From NCBI GenBank assembly GCA_030220185.1, contig JASPKZ010009700.1, positions 90,525 to 154,524 on the forward strand: a DNA stretch of 64,000 nt, read 5' to 3'. Shown in pieces: positions 31,228 through 43,199 of this stretch. Below the pieces are notes generated by a model. That model was not told the DNA's origin, ran no database searches, and saw nothing but the letters and a program-made list of their open reading frames with translations. The number at the start of each line of letters is the position of its first letter. Position 1 is the stretch's first letter. The translations under genes were made by a program, and so were the position numbers. Source of the DNA: Diploptera punctata (Eukaryota; Arthropoda; Insecta; Blattodea; Blaberidae).

Positions 31228-31611
31228 TTTTTTTAAGAAGAGTATTAGTTTTAGCTCAGACTACAATAGGATCGTATTTAAAGAAATTTACATTTATATC
31301 TTATTCTGTAAAATATTAATGACAATTTTTGTAAACTTACCACAATGTAATTTATCCGAGACGTATGAGAAGGATACGATTAACTGTAACTATTTATCCA
31401 TATTAAAATATTCAAAAATATTATAATAATATTAGATAATAATTTAAAAAATATATATAATTATATTCGTGCCCAGACACTAAAAATATCGTAAACAATT
31501 ACATTTTCATGGGATTCCAGTTTATGACAGTTAAACTAGAAATTAAAAAAATAAATAATAGTTTAAAAAACTAAAACAATTCACTTTGTTAGAAACCAAA
31601 CTAAAAACTAA

Positions 31612-32086
31612 AAAATAAATAATAGTTTAATAAACCAAAACTACACGCTTTATTAGAAACACGAACTAAAAAACGATGTTAATTTCCAACACGCTTGGGA
31701 TAAAATTAAAGTGATCAACAAAAGAATTATCTCCAACACATCTAGAATAAAACTAGAGTTATGTACAAAACAAATAATTTTACCATAAAAAGCGTGAGGT
31801 GCTTTTTATGGTATTTACGTTTTCTTATTAGAGACTTTACTTTTACCAATACCTGTTTATTATCAAATATATTAATTGATACAGAGCACCCCACGCTTTT
31901 GATGACAAATTTATTTTATTTGGATAACTATAGTTTTATTGTAGATATGTTGGAGATGTTTTTTTTGTTGACCAGTTTAAATTTATCCTAAGCGTGTTGG
32001 AATTCAAAATTATTTTTCATTTTTTAGTTCGGTTTTCTAATAAAGCGTGATGTTTTGGTTTTTAAAACTACGAGTATTATTTATAT
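31612..32086. repeat. Long imperfect inverted repeat (foldback element)
   Basis: The left arm (about 31612-31790) and right arm (about 31895-32086) are reverse complements at roughly 75-80%: CCAAAACTACACGCTTTATT, TCCAACACGCTTGGGATAAA, CAACAAAAGAATTATCTCCA and ATAAAACTAGAGTTAT all recur inverted. A shorter partial duplicate of the left edge lies at 31545-31612. No coding capacity; it resembles a foldback or MITE. Confidence 0.65.
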
Positions 32087-32279
32087 ATGTTCATATAAAT
32101 GTTCTTCAATGCTACGATTCTTCCATTCTTCAATCGCATCCTATATGAGAACGAATACTCGTCTTGTTAACGTATTTTCGAAAAACTTTAGCTTGTTTTA
32201 TTCCCGTAACATAAGAGAACATGTTTCAAAACCACAGAATAGGGCTTACCACAGACAATATTAATGTTGTATAAATTAT

Positions 32280-32910
32280 AATATTTAGATTCATAGAAAA
32301 AAAACGAGAAGAGAGAAGACAACAAATTTAATAGTAGGCCTATCAATAGTATTCTACTTTAAATCGGAATTTATTATTCCATATGTAACATTTTGAATCC
32401 CAAGGGCCACTTCTTGTTGGCTGGTTGACCTGGACTCTTTACACAATATATTAGCTTCTACCTAAATAATTCAAGGGCTTATCCTTTATCCTCAAAAGAA
32501 GGTCGTGTTATACCAAGGTCACAGGAATTCACATTACATGATCTTGTTTTTTTATGGACATGAAAATGAGTATCGAATTGAAAAAAGTATATTCTGGAAC
32601 CTGGCACTGAAGATGTATCGAAAATAAATTAAATATCTAGATTTCGATATTAAAAGTCAGTTTCCAAACTACAAGAAAAACACTGATTCACTAACGAATT
32701 TGTTAGAAGATATAAGTAGTATGGAATATAAAAGTAAATATTTTTAAATGCAAAAAAACAAAGAATACTTCAGTATAAAACATAAAAACGGTAATTTTAT
32801 TCTAGAGATTGTTTTATGAATGTCAAATCACCTAGTATTTCAAAGTATGATATACCGCGTATGAGTGTTAATAAGAAAGATTTGGTAGATATTAAAACAA
32901 TTTTATATTG
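32280..32910. other. AT-rich spacer, nothing recognised
   Basis: No gene or repeat structure seen between the foldback element and the SINE. Confidence 0.5.
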
Positions 32911-32914
32911 GCCT

Positions 32915-33060
32915 TGGTGATAGAGAGTTTAAATTCCTTGCCTCTAGTCCTGTAGGTCGTGGGTTCAAACCTGGCTGGGGCCGATGGATTTTTATATGAT
33001 GATAAAATCCAAGAGAAAATTTCTCTGGGAGGGATTTTATGCTGCGGGTTACAAGTCAGA
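32915..33060 (+). repeat. tRNA-derived SINE, family 1
   Basis: B box GTGGGTTCAAACCTGG followed by CTGGGGCCGATGGATTTTTA. The copy at 56512 has the same junction (GAGGTCGATGGATGTTT). The A-box region (GGTGATAGAGAGTTTAAATT) is degenerate. Confidence 0.55.
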
Positions 33061-33147
33061 AAATTTGGAACCTCAAGTGTAATGTTAGAGCCTCTGAGCT
33101 AACATTTAATCGGCCTTTCCCATTCAAATAGGCCCTGTAAAGCATAT

Positions 33148-33344
33148 GCTATTAGAAGACATATCGGGCGGAGCTATGCGCGGCTAGTCCATTTCGTCTA
33201 GCCTATTAAAATCGAGCGGTGTTGTAAAATTGGCGCTGTAACCAGGACATATCGTCTGTCCATTCCTCTCTTACATACCGATATCTGACAACGGCGCATG
33301 AAGAGTGAAGCAGGATTCGCTTACGGCATATGTCTTCTAATAGC
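33148..33344. mobile_element. Small inverted-repeat element (MITE-like)
   Basis: 197 bp with perfect 17-bp terminal inverted repeats GCTATTAGAAGACATAT. The interior is GC-richer than the flanks and has no ORF. I could not identify a target duplication, so the superfamily is unknown. Confidence 0.5.
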
Positions 33345-33814
33345 GTGCCCGGTTTAATTCATCAGTTGCCTACTTGTTTTTCTTCTTGAGATGATTTTCT
33401 AATTATATGCCACTCGTTGGCATCTGTAGGGAAAAAGGGTAACTATTATATCTTGGTTAAATAATTCCTGATAGGAAGCACCCTAGACTTCACGTGGATA
33501 AGTACGTATACAGATTAGAGTGAAAATGCCTAGGGTTTGAAAGTTTGGCATACAAGTCTTAATACGAAATAATTGTTTTATATTAGAATACTTTTATACT
33601 TATCAATATTAATACATTATAACCTGCTCTAATATATCATAAATATATTGATTTCAATGAAATACGAATTTATTAGTAAATTTTAATCAAAAGGCAATTT
33701 GTGAAAATATTTGTTTTAAAGTTACGTATGGCCTACGTTCATCAGTTTTCGAAAGAAATATATATTGACGTGTAAAACACTTATTTTATTTAAGGGGGCT
33801 GATACAACAATTAT

Positions 33815-36187
33815 TAAAACTTTGACAGAATATTTTCAAAAAGCAGGGGAAAAATTCAAGGTTAAATACGCAATGAACCAGAAGGACAAAGGGTGGTACA
33901 ATACTGCATGTAGAAAGAAGAAGAAGTTTGTCGAAAGTAGTCTTTTAAAGTTTAGATAAGAAAGCACAGATGAAAGCAGAAAACATATGCGCAAGAGAGA
34001 AAGGAATATAAAGAATTATTGGGAGAAACAAAAACAAGCATGGCAAAATAAGAAATCCGAAGAAATGAGAGTCGCGACTGAAAGTGGGAACATTGCGGAC
34101 ATATGGAAAGCGATAAGGGAACTCTAAGAATATTCCATAAATCGGACAAGAATAACGCCCGGGAAATGGACAAGTTACTTTGATAGGGTGCTGGGAAATG
34201 AGAGGTTAAGATATAATCAAGGAAATATACTTGAGATCCCTGACCCAATTCATATTCAATTACTGGATCAGGATATTTCGAAAAATGAAGTGGTTTCTTC
34301 CATTAAATGTTTAAAGAATGATAAAGCACCTGGAACTGATGGAATACCAGGGGAATTCTTGAAAAATATGATATAATCCAATAAATTATTAGATGTTTTG
34401 AAAACTGCGTTCAACAAGCTTTTTAATAGAGAAGATTATCTGGAAGCCTGGGCGACAGGTGTCATCCAACCGCTATACAAAGGGAAAGGAGGTGCACAGA
34501 TACCAGAAAGTTACAGGGGAATTTGACTCTTGTCAGTGTTCGGTAAAATATATTGTAAAGTACTTTACGAAAGAATAAGACAATGGGGTAAAGAGAACAA
34601 TAGTCTCTCAAAATACCAGGCAGGTTTTAGAGAAGAGTACTCCACGATGGACAACGCATTTGTTCTGAGAACATTAATTCATGACAATCTGAAAATGAAG
34701 GGGGTAAATTATTTTGTGCATTCACTGATTGAAAGATGGAATTTGATACTGTGGACCGAAGCGCACTTTAGGAAAAATTAAATCGGAAAGGATTGTCTCA
34801 TAAAATGATACATGCTTTAATGCCAATTTATAAACATGTTAAATTTTATATAAAAATAGTCCAAGGACACATTATAGAGAGCAGTGAAGCCAATTGCGGT
34901 GTGAGACAAGGTTGCATTTTATCACCAATGCTATTTAATCTATTCGTTGTTGATATTGTAGACATAATGCTAGAAGGAGAAATTGAGGCTCCGGAGATAT
35001 GAAATGTTAAAGTCCCAGTCCTGTAGTAAGCAGATGATTTAATTATCTGTTCCAAGAGAATCAAGGGATTGCAAAGCGGTCTTGACCTACTGGAAATATA
35101 CTGTAGGAATTGGGGATTGACTGTAAATGTTAGTAAAACAAAAACAATGACCTTTAAAAATGGGACGGTTTATGGTAGAGCAGAGGAATGGAAATACAGA
35201 GATCAAGTACTTCAAAACGTGAAACATTTTGAATATCTTGGTACGACGTTGAAAATGAACGGGAAGTGGAAAAAACATATTGATATAGCATTTTTTAAAC
35301 GGAGGGGACAACTTAACAGTGTACTCGGTATTCTGGGTCGAGTGCCTGATATTCCAGTCAGCACATTAGAAAAAATATAGGCAGCGATGGTCAGGCCAGT
35401 AATGCACTATGGTAGTGAGATTTGGGGTTTCTAAAGAACGGAACTACTAAATAAGGTATATACGCATTTTCTAACATATATTACAGGACTTAGTAAGGCC
35501 GTTTCTAACTGTGGAATTTTATATGAATTCGGGTCATTCCAGGACGATATAATCTCTAAAATTCGTGTACTCAAATACTGGTTGCGAGTAATCCATGGTG
35601 AACAAACAATGCTTAGAGCAATTTGTTACGAGCACCAAATTAAAAACGTAGATGTTAAATTTTGGGCAGACGACGTTAGGAGAGAACTGCAAAAGATCGG
35701 GATGGGCTGGATATGGGAAAAAGGGACTGAAAATCGAAAGAACGAGTGGAGAAAAATAAGGAGGAGGTACTTAGATATAAACCAACAAGGTACTTTCGCC
35801 GAATGTACAGGAACACGATCACTGTGTTTACATCGAGATCTAAAACACGTCTGGGGAAAAGAATCGTATATACTCAACCTAGGATTTAAGGAGAGATCAG
35901 GGCTTGCTTGGTTTAGGCTGGGGACATGGAAATTTCTAAAAATTAGCGACGATCACGATATGAGAATATGTCCAATGTGCGGGAACTTTGAAGATAAGAT
36001 ATATATATCAGAAAAATGTAATGATTTAGAATATTGGAGACGTCAATTATTACCGGAAAGATTTCTAAATTCAAATCGGGAAAGATTGGCATGCTACGAG
36101 TTATTGGTAAATCCAGAAAATTGGATAAACCTCGGTAAATTTTTGGACAAAGCGCGGAAAATAAGGACAACACTCATTCATGAATAA
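33815..36187 (+). pseudogene. ORF2 of the CTA-tailed element, copy 1 (RT and C-terminal zinc-binding region)
   Basis: Fragments in order: EKFKVKYAMNQKDKGWYNTA (33850-33910); CLKNDKAPGTDGIPGEFLKN (about 34305-34370); KIYCKVLYERIRQWGKENN and KYQAGFREEYSTMDNAFVL (34540-34670); GVRQGCILSPMLFNLF (34900-34950); ADDLIICSKRI with the preceding tyrosine lost to a TAG (35025-35060); VKHFEYLGTTLKMNGKW (35215-35270); and a C-terminal ICPMCGNFEDK (about 35965). The last is a Cys-rich knuckle typical of several non-LTR clades. Multiple stops inactivate it. I do not assign the clade. Confidence 0.8.
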
Positions 36188-36463
36188 AAATATGTTATCA
36201 AAATGCTATACCATTAATTCTTAAGAAATATATATAAATTAATTAGTGTATAATGCTATTGTGTTATTATTTAATTGTAATATTATTGCGTTTTCTTTAT
36301 GTAATTGTAATATTATTGATTTTTTGTTGTTTATTTTTATTTACACTAGTACCAATTATTACTTTATTGTAACGGACTCTCAACAGCACGTACGGCTTAC
36401 TGCCCGTGCGACTCATACTTGTAAATAATATTGTAAATATCTGACTTTTTGTCTAATAAAGTC

Positions 36464-36484
36464 CTACTACTACTACTACTACTA
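36464..36484. repeat. (CTA)n 3' tail, copy 1
   Basis: Seven units after TAATAAAGTC. Confidence 0.85.
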
Positions 36485-36689
36485 ACAGGTCAAAATTTTC
36501 AATATTTTGTTTTTGGTCTCATTTGAAAGAGCATACTTCAAAGTACATATTTCTGAAATTTTGTGATGATATCTTCTGTTTTTGTCGAGACATATAATGA
36601 TAAATGCTAATGTGCTCTGGTTGACAGTTGCAATGTCGCGGCTTGCTTGACATTTTCAATCGTTCCCAAGAGCGGCATAATGTAAAATA

Positions 36690-37384
36690 TATAGAGTACA
36701 TAGAGGACGGTGATACGTCCAGTTTCAAAACTGTGTATGAATCTATGGCACATGGACCTGATATCACAATAAAACAATTGAATGTATGGGCCAAGTACAG
36801 AAAATAGTGGGATACAGACTTAGGCAGCTGAAGAAGAAATTAACTGGAACTAAATTAGAAGATGGTAAAGGCATTTGTGGCGCTGGTCGACAAACTGATG
36901 CCATAATAGATAAAATACAAAGATATTATGACAAACCATTAGGAAAAATAAAGAGAACCTTGACAATATGAGGACCGCAATGTGGGCTATATGGTACCAT
37001 GAAGCTTCAACAGACTCAAATCCCCAGCAATATATTTGTCCACTGGGTGTGGATATCGACAAGCCAGGGCAGAGGGTAGAGAAGCAGGATATAAAAATCA
37101 ACATCCAATACCAATGGCTGTTATGAATGCCATAAGACCTACTTTCAAAGACCTTTAAAAAACAGAACTTCTAAGAAGGTGCTTGAAGGGCCGCACTCAA
37201 AATTCAAAAGAGTAATATAATAATAAAGTGTGGACAATTTACCCTAAAACAAGTAATGCTGGGAAAACAGCTGATGCTGCAGTAACATTCATTGATGGGG
37301 ATACAAGCAGATTAAAAGTTTTAGAAGAGTTTGGACTGAATGTAGGAAAATATGTCAAGGCTGGTTTTAGGCATCGTGATGTCC
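36690..37384 (+). pseudogene. Mutator-like transposase relic
   Basis: Reads IEYIEDGDTSSFKTVYESMA, then (new frame, 36786-36971) MGQVQKIVGYRLRQLKKKLT and GAGRQTDAIIDKIQRYYDKP, then MRTAMWAIWYHEASTDSNPQ, LRRCLKGRTQNSKE, and finally TIYPKTSNAGKTADAAVTFI with a C-terminal DGDTSRLKVLEEFGLN (37230-37360). This order matches the remembered MULE-type transposase ORF repeated in insect genomes (GHVQKRxGxRLR ... IDKLxxYYG ... AxWAxxYHxxSTDExPQH ... LERCLxGxTQNxNE). At least three frameshifts. A SINE has joined its 3' side. Confidence 0.55.
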
Positions 37385-37720
37385 TGTGGCCCCGCGCCGT
37401 AGCCGTGCGGTTAAGGTAGGAAGCCTTGGCGCAGAGCTATGGGACTTGCGCTGTTTCGAGTCTCCATGGGGGAAGAAATTTTCTCATGGTATTTCGGCCA
37501 GTATGGGACCGGTGCCCACCCAGCATCGTGAGGCAATTGGGTAGCTACAATAAGTAGCGGCTCCAGGTTGAGGAACCAGCTATAACAACTGGGGGGACTC
37601 GACATGCTAACCACATGTCACCCCTACACTGGCTGTTGATCATCTACCTCTCTGATTGACACATGTGGATGTGAAGGGCCAGCAGCCGGCTGGTAAAAGG
37701 GCAACCGCAGAAAAGTGGAA
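37385..37720 (+). repeat. tRNA-derived SINE, family 2, plus-strand copy
   Basis: Head CGCCGTAGCCGTGCGGTTAA (A-box region) and TTTCGAGTCTCC (B box). The body has TTCTCATGGTATTTCGGCCA, GTGCCCACCCAGCATCGTGA and ACATGTGGATGTGAAGGGCC. Immediately downstream of the Mutator-like relic, and mirrored by the copy at 38183-38533. Confidence 0.7.
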
Positions 37721-38182
37721 AGACCCTCAATCGGAATCGGATGTCCTGTGTATAAAATCTGCTGATAAACGCCTACGAGAATCCTCGAAGGTGTCCAGGA
37801 GAACTAGAAGACGACTGAGACTTGAGGAACATGGCAAGAGAAGTGAAAAATAGGGCACAACATATGCTGCAGGAGCTTTCAAGCACAGACTGTAAGTAGA
37901 AACATGTGTAAACTTTAACATCTTTTTCCCAAAAGTTAAAATTTTAAGAACATAAAACGCAATAACTCGATAACTAATGGTTCAATTTCATGCAATTTTG
38001 CACACACACACTCATCTACGTAGTCTGTATCTGGCATACAAAAAGCATTGCAATCTTTTGAATATTAAGGTTAGGTAATAGGGAATATGTAGTGTAAAAA
38101 TTATTTTTAAAAAATTATTAATAAAAAAAACATTTTGATCTAAACAAATATATCTGGGCACACCTTAATAGTTCACAAGCTT
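37721..38182. other. Spacer between inverted SINE copies
   Basis: AT-rich except near its left edge. A weak frame at 37656-37853 mostly overlaps the SINE. Nothing recognised. Confidence 0.5.
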
Positions 38183-38533
38183 TATTCCGATTGAGGGTCT
38201 TTCCACTTTTCAGCGGTTGCCCTTTTACCAGCCGGCTGCTGGCCCTTCACATCCACATGTGTCAATCACAGAGGTAGATGATCAACAGCCAGTGTAGGGG
38301 TGACATGTGGTTAGCATGTCGAGTCCTCCAGCCGTTATAGCTGGTTCCTCAACCTGGAGCCGCTACTTATTGTAGCTACCCAATTGCCTCACGATGCTGG
38401 GTGGGCACCGGTCCCATACTGGCCGAAATACCATGAGAAAATTTCTTCCCCATGGAGACTCGAACCAGCGCAAGTCCCGTAGCTCTGCGCCAAGGCTTCC
38501 TACCTTAACCGCTCGGCTACGGCGTGGGACCAC
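38183..38533 (-). repeat. tRNA-derived SINE, family 2, minus-strand copy
   Basis: Reverse complement of 37385-37740 over its whole length, including the end phrase GACCCTCAATCGGAAT. B box on the minus strand is GGTTCGAGTCTCC, better preserved than in the plus copy. Confidence 0.7.
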
Positions 38534-39703
38534 AAGCTTTATTAAGGTGTTATATTTATTTTAAAAAATTGTTTATTCTAGTCAGGTTATTAGTTTTTAA
38601 GTAATAATGTATGATATGATATATAAGAAACTGCAATTATGCAAATTTTATTTTCCTGCAATTACAAAACTTTTGCTTCAATAATAACAATTTTAATATC
38701 AAATGAAATCTAATAGTGTATACACCGGTGTGCAAGTGTTCATAGTTCTATGTTTTATAGTTTTTTATTTATTGTAAAATAATGATGTGTGTGCATATGT
38801 ACCTCGTGCTGGGTGAATGAGCCCCCTTAAAAATAATACAAAAATACGAATTTTAATTTTTATTCGAAACAGTGTGATGTATTCGCCATCTTCGAACCGT
38901 AGTCGGTACAATCTCTTTCTTCCACTTCGGTGACCCGGGATCGATTCTACGAAGGGTTGAGTATTTTAAACCTGAACCCCGGTTCTGAGTATGTGTCTTA
39001 TACTTGTGTTTATATGTGTAAATAAAAAAAGTTTAAAAAGTTAAAAAAGTAAAAGAAGGGAAAACAGTATTAACGAAACAAAATTTTATCAGCATTTTAA
39101 TAATCAACAATTTCTTATAATTGTTTAACGAATTCGAAAACAAAAATCAATTAAGTATGACAGGATGTAAAAAATATATTTCATTACTTATAATTTAGTA
39201 ATGCGTTTAAAATAGTAGAAATATTTAAATGTATTATTTAAATCAAATTTGCTAATATGTATATTATTAAAATATCTTGGCACATTTAATCATAACATAA
39301 CTTTTTATTCATTTGCTAATACTGATTTTGTAGACAAACATTTCATTTGTCGTAACCACTGAATGAACGCAAACGAATAGAAGGATTATGTGATATATTA
39401 AACTATGATCGCTTAAATGCCTTATTATTAATATAACTAGGTTTTCGTTACATTCATTTTTATTGAGAACTTGATCAGTACCATCTTTATCATCATATTT
39501 AGCACGACAGGCAATTATGGGCTTTGTCTTCATAAGACATTCTCGCTAAACTTATTTGTCTTTCGCGGCTTGGTTATTATATATTTTTTTCGCAATGTCC
39601 TCTTTTCCTCAGTTACGTAATATTCCAATCTTGAATTAAGCCTTTACCCTTTCCTAGTTAGCAAAGTTTGTGCCTTATAAACTCATTTGTTAGTGCTATT
39701 GTC
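38534..39703. other. AT-rich spacer, nothing recognised
   Basis: A phrase near 38890-38970 (CTTCGAACCG, GACCCGGGATCGATTC) may be an old tRNA-like SINE head, too weak to call. No gene. Confidence 0.45.
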
Positions 39704-42150
39704 ATGGCAAATTCAGTCTTCATGAAGATAGTAACTACAATGGAGTTAGATTAGTCACCTTTGCCTCATCAAAGAATCTCATTGTTAAGACCACAACATT
39801 TCAACATAAGGATATTCATAAATACACCTGGACGTCTCCAGATGGCAAAACTCGAAACCAGATAGTGGACAAACGCTGGCAAAGTAGCATCATCGATGTT
39901 AGATCAGTTAGAGAGACACTGCAATTTGGATCATCATATGATCAGGGTGAAAATCAGACAACGGCTATCACTTATGAGAGGAACAAATACAAAAGACGAT
40001 TCTGAAAATTTTGATTTAACAACTGGAAAAATGATGAAATGAGGCAACAATACCAAAATTGCTAATAGATTTGAAGTACTGAAATCTTCAGATGACAATG
40101 TGGCAAACGAAGAAGAAACTGATATAAATAAAGAATGGGAGGCTATAAAGGATACAATCAAATTGTCAGCATCAAAAAGCATTGGTTATTAAAAAAAGTG
40201 GCAAAACAGGGAATGGTTTGACGAGGAATGTTCCGACATTGTAAAGAAATGAAAGCAAGCAAAAATTAAATAGTTACACGAGCCAAAGGAGGTAAATTTG
40301 GAGCAATTGGGTAGTGTTAGACGGGAAACCACCAAGTTACTAAAAAGTAAAAAGAGGAAATATTTGAGAGAGAAGATTAATGATCTTGAAATGAATGCCA
40401 AAAATTGGAACAGTAGAGAATTGTATCAGGGAATTAGGATAGAGATGAAAGGGTTTGAGGCTAGATCAAACATTGTTAGGAATGAAAATGGGGATATGAT
40501 TGCAGATTCCAGGAGTATATTAAATAGTTGGAAAAGTTACTTTAATCAACTATTAAAAGTACATCCAGAACAAGATATTGAAGAGGTTAATTTACAGACG
40601 GCAGAAATGCTAATCTTAGAACTAAGCGCATTAGAGGTTGAAATGGCGATAGAAAAATTGAAGCTGTATAAAGCAACAGGTTCAGATGAGATCCCAGCGG
40701 AAGTGGTCAAATCAGGGGGAGAAAAATTGATGGACAAGATACGCCAGTTGCCTAATACTATTTGGGATAAAGGAGCTCTTCCAGAGGAATAGAAATAAGC
40801 AATTATCGAACCAATTTATAAGAAAGGAGATAAAACTGATTGCAACAACTATAGGGGCACCTCATTATTTTCAACTTCGTACAAAATCCCAACAAATATA
40901 TTAGTATGCAGACTTACTCCTTATATTGATGACATTCTGGAAGAACATCAATGTGGATTTAGAAGAAACAGGTCTACAACAGATCAGATTTTAGCTTAAG
41001 ACAGATTTAAGAAAATAAATGGGAATATAATGGTAGTGTATATGAACTATACGTAGACTTCAAAAAGGCATATGATTCAACTAAGAGGGAGAAGTTATAT
41101 AGCATCATGCTAGATTTCGGAATTCCTATAAAGTTAGACTTATACGAATGTGTCTAAATGGCACAAAGTGTAGGGTGCGAGTAGGCACACAGTTTTCGGA
41201 TACTTTTGAAATCCACAATTGCTTGAAGAATGGAGATGCACTATATCCTCTACTATTTAATTTTGTACTTGAGCATGCCACCAAATCTTTAGAGGATGAA
41301 GAAGGCTTATAACTCAATGGTATTAATAAGCTGTTGGTTTATGCTGATGATGTAGTACTATTGGACGATAGCGAGGAGATTCTTAAGGCCAACACGCACA
41401 CACTACTGAGTAACACTAAGAAATTAGGACAGGAAATAAGTATCAATAAAACTAAATATATGGTCACACGTAGAAATACATTATATAATGGAAATGGACA
41501 GCTAATGACAAATGTGGGAAATTTTGAGGAAGTGGCTGAATTCAAATACCTAGGAACAATAATCACAAACAGGAATGAGATGCATAAGGAGATTAAACAT
41601 AGGCTCAATTCTGGAAATGCGTGCTATTATGCATTGCAGAGGCTCTTGATGTCCCAAGTCCTTTCAAAAAGGTCAAATTGAAAATATATATAACTATTAT
41701 TCTACCAGTTATATAGATACATGGACTCTTACTAAGGGAGGAAAGTAGATTACGAGTATTTGAGAATAAAGTTCTTAGGAAAATTTTTGGACAAAAGAGA
41801 GATGAACATACAGGTGAATGGTGAAGACTCTATAACAGGGAATTACATGGTCTTTATAGGAAGCCAGATATAATTAGAACAGTTATGTCTCATAGACTGC
41901 GATGGGCAGGACATGTGGCACGAATGGGGAATGAAAGGCGTGCAAGGAAGGTTCTTGTAGGAAAACCAGAGGGAAAAGTCACAGTTGGTAGGCCAAGAAT
42001 GAGGTGGGAGAATAACATCTATGATTTGAGGGAAGTAGATTATACAGTGGATGATTGCAAAACATTGGCTCAGGATAGGGATATATGGAGAGCTTATGTC
42101 CGCACGGCCATGAACTTACGGGTTCGATAGTGCCAGTGAGTTAGTTAGTT
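39704..42150 (+). mobile_element. RTE-type non-LTR retrotransposon B, 5'-truncated
   Basis: Begins GGCAAATTCAGTCTTCATGA in the endonuclease and ends GGTTCGATAGTGCCAGTGAG with a TTAG tetramer tail. Collinear with element A in the opposite orientation. Confidence 0.8.
39710..42130 (+). pseudogene. RTE-type ORF (endonuclease/RT), fragmented, copy B
   Basis: Includes the endonuclease end (YTWTSPDGKTRNQIVDKRW near 39830-39875), a 164-codon open piece (40298-40792) with KLKLYKATGSDEIPAEVVKS, EEHQCGFRRNRSTTDQIL (about 40940-40995), YVDFKKAYDST (about 41050-41080), MVYADDVVLLDDSEE (41334-41378), VAEFKYLGTIITNRNEMHKE, and the tail HRLRWAGHVARMGNERRARK with GRPRMRWENNIYDL (41885-42025). The YADD box is intact but several stops interrupt the frame. 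Confidence 0.8.
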
Positions 42151-42236
42151 ATTGTCATTTTTGGATATAGCTTGTCCTACCCAATCCAAACTACCAAGTT
42201 TAATATAATTCATTCACCCGATACATTAAACTGAAT

Positions 42237-42284
42237 GTTCCAAAATCATGAACGGGGTTTCAAATTTGTTGAATTTCCCTTACA

Positions 42285-42336
<52 letters not shown>

Positions 42337-42773
42337 ATAAGAACATAAGTTACATGGGATTAAGGAGAAACTCGAATTTCATAGCATATCTTATAAGTGT
42401 TCAATGTGAGCACCTTTCATCATTTGGTGTTCGTAGACGTCCTGGACTTTTATTTTTGTTTCTAACTATTTATACCATCGACAAATAATTTTATCTGTCG
42501 GGGGATCAATTTCAAATTGACGTCGGAAAGCTAGCTGCCCTGCAACAATGGAACCAGTCTTCGCAAATTACAACACACAGAATGACTTCTGTACAGGAAT
42601 CGATATTTTCACAAATTTAAAGCTGACGACGTAATAATGATAAGAAATAAATTACTGCATACAGGATATGAAACTTTCACAATTTTTTCTTTCATTATAT
42701 CAAATAATCACGCATCCAATTTCGTTTGTAAAGCTATACCAACTACTTAAAACCCCGTTAATCATTTTGGAAC
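42237..42773 (-). mobile_element. Truncated Tc/mariner-type transposon
   Basis: The ends are inverted repeats: left GTTCCAAAATCATGAACGGG, right (reverse) GTTCCAAAATGATTAACGGG. On the minus strand about 42600-42415 encodes QLAFRRQFEIDPPTDKIICR and WYK, a helix-turn-helix start common to insect mariner-like transposases (AFRRxFxxDPPxxxxIxxWYxxF). No DDE catalytic part remains. An AT/GT microsatellite expanded at its left. No clear TA duplication was seen. Confidence 0.55.
42286..42337. repeat. (AT)n(GT)n microsatellite
   Basis: AT run followed by a GT run inside the truncated transposon. Confidence 0.9.
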
Positions 42774-43199
42774 ACGGTGTATAATTAAAATTATATCTGA
42801 TATTCCTGATATCGTTTTCTTGCACAACTTCATAAATGGATTTTAAGTCGACCTACTCCGCTGTCGGAATAATTAAAATGAACATATGCCTACATCTTTT
42901 TTGCCTGAGTGAATATGGTACCGTCGTTAAAATCGTCCAGTCAGCATAGGGGTGATATGTGATCAGCATATCCGATTTCATTGCCTGCTTTTCTGAACAT
43001 TTGGACGCTAAGCCATCGAAGAATTGAATGTTTTATGCAATCCATGGGCCAAATCTGACTAATTTTGGGTATAGCAAAAATAATACGCGTATGAAAGGGA
43101 AACATTTTTCTTAGCTCTAGTTTCTGTGATCTAAAATACGTGGAATTATTCAATTTCAACATATTATGGAAAAAACAATATTTTCATTATCAATGCCAA
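42774..43199. other. Spacer, nothing recognised
   Basis: No supported gene. A phrase at 42935-42985 (GGGGTGATATGTGATCAGCA) resembles the family 2 SINE body but is short. Confidence 0.45.

Larger units (their letters stand above)
33800..36484 (+). mobile_element. CTA-tailed non-LTR retrotransposon, copy 1 (5'-truncated)
   Basis: Collinear with 51400-54135. It begins within ORF2 (ACAGAATATTTTCAAAAAGC) and ends CTAATAAAGTCC(TAC)n. The 3' UTR has the phrase ACGTACGGCTTACTG shared with copy 2. ORF1 and the endonuclease are absent. Confidence 0.8.
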
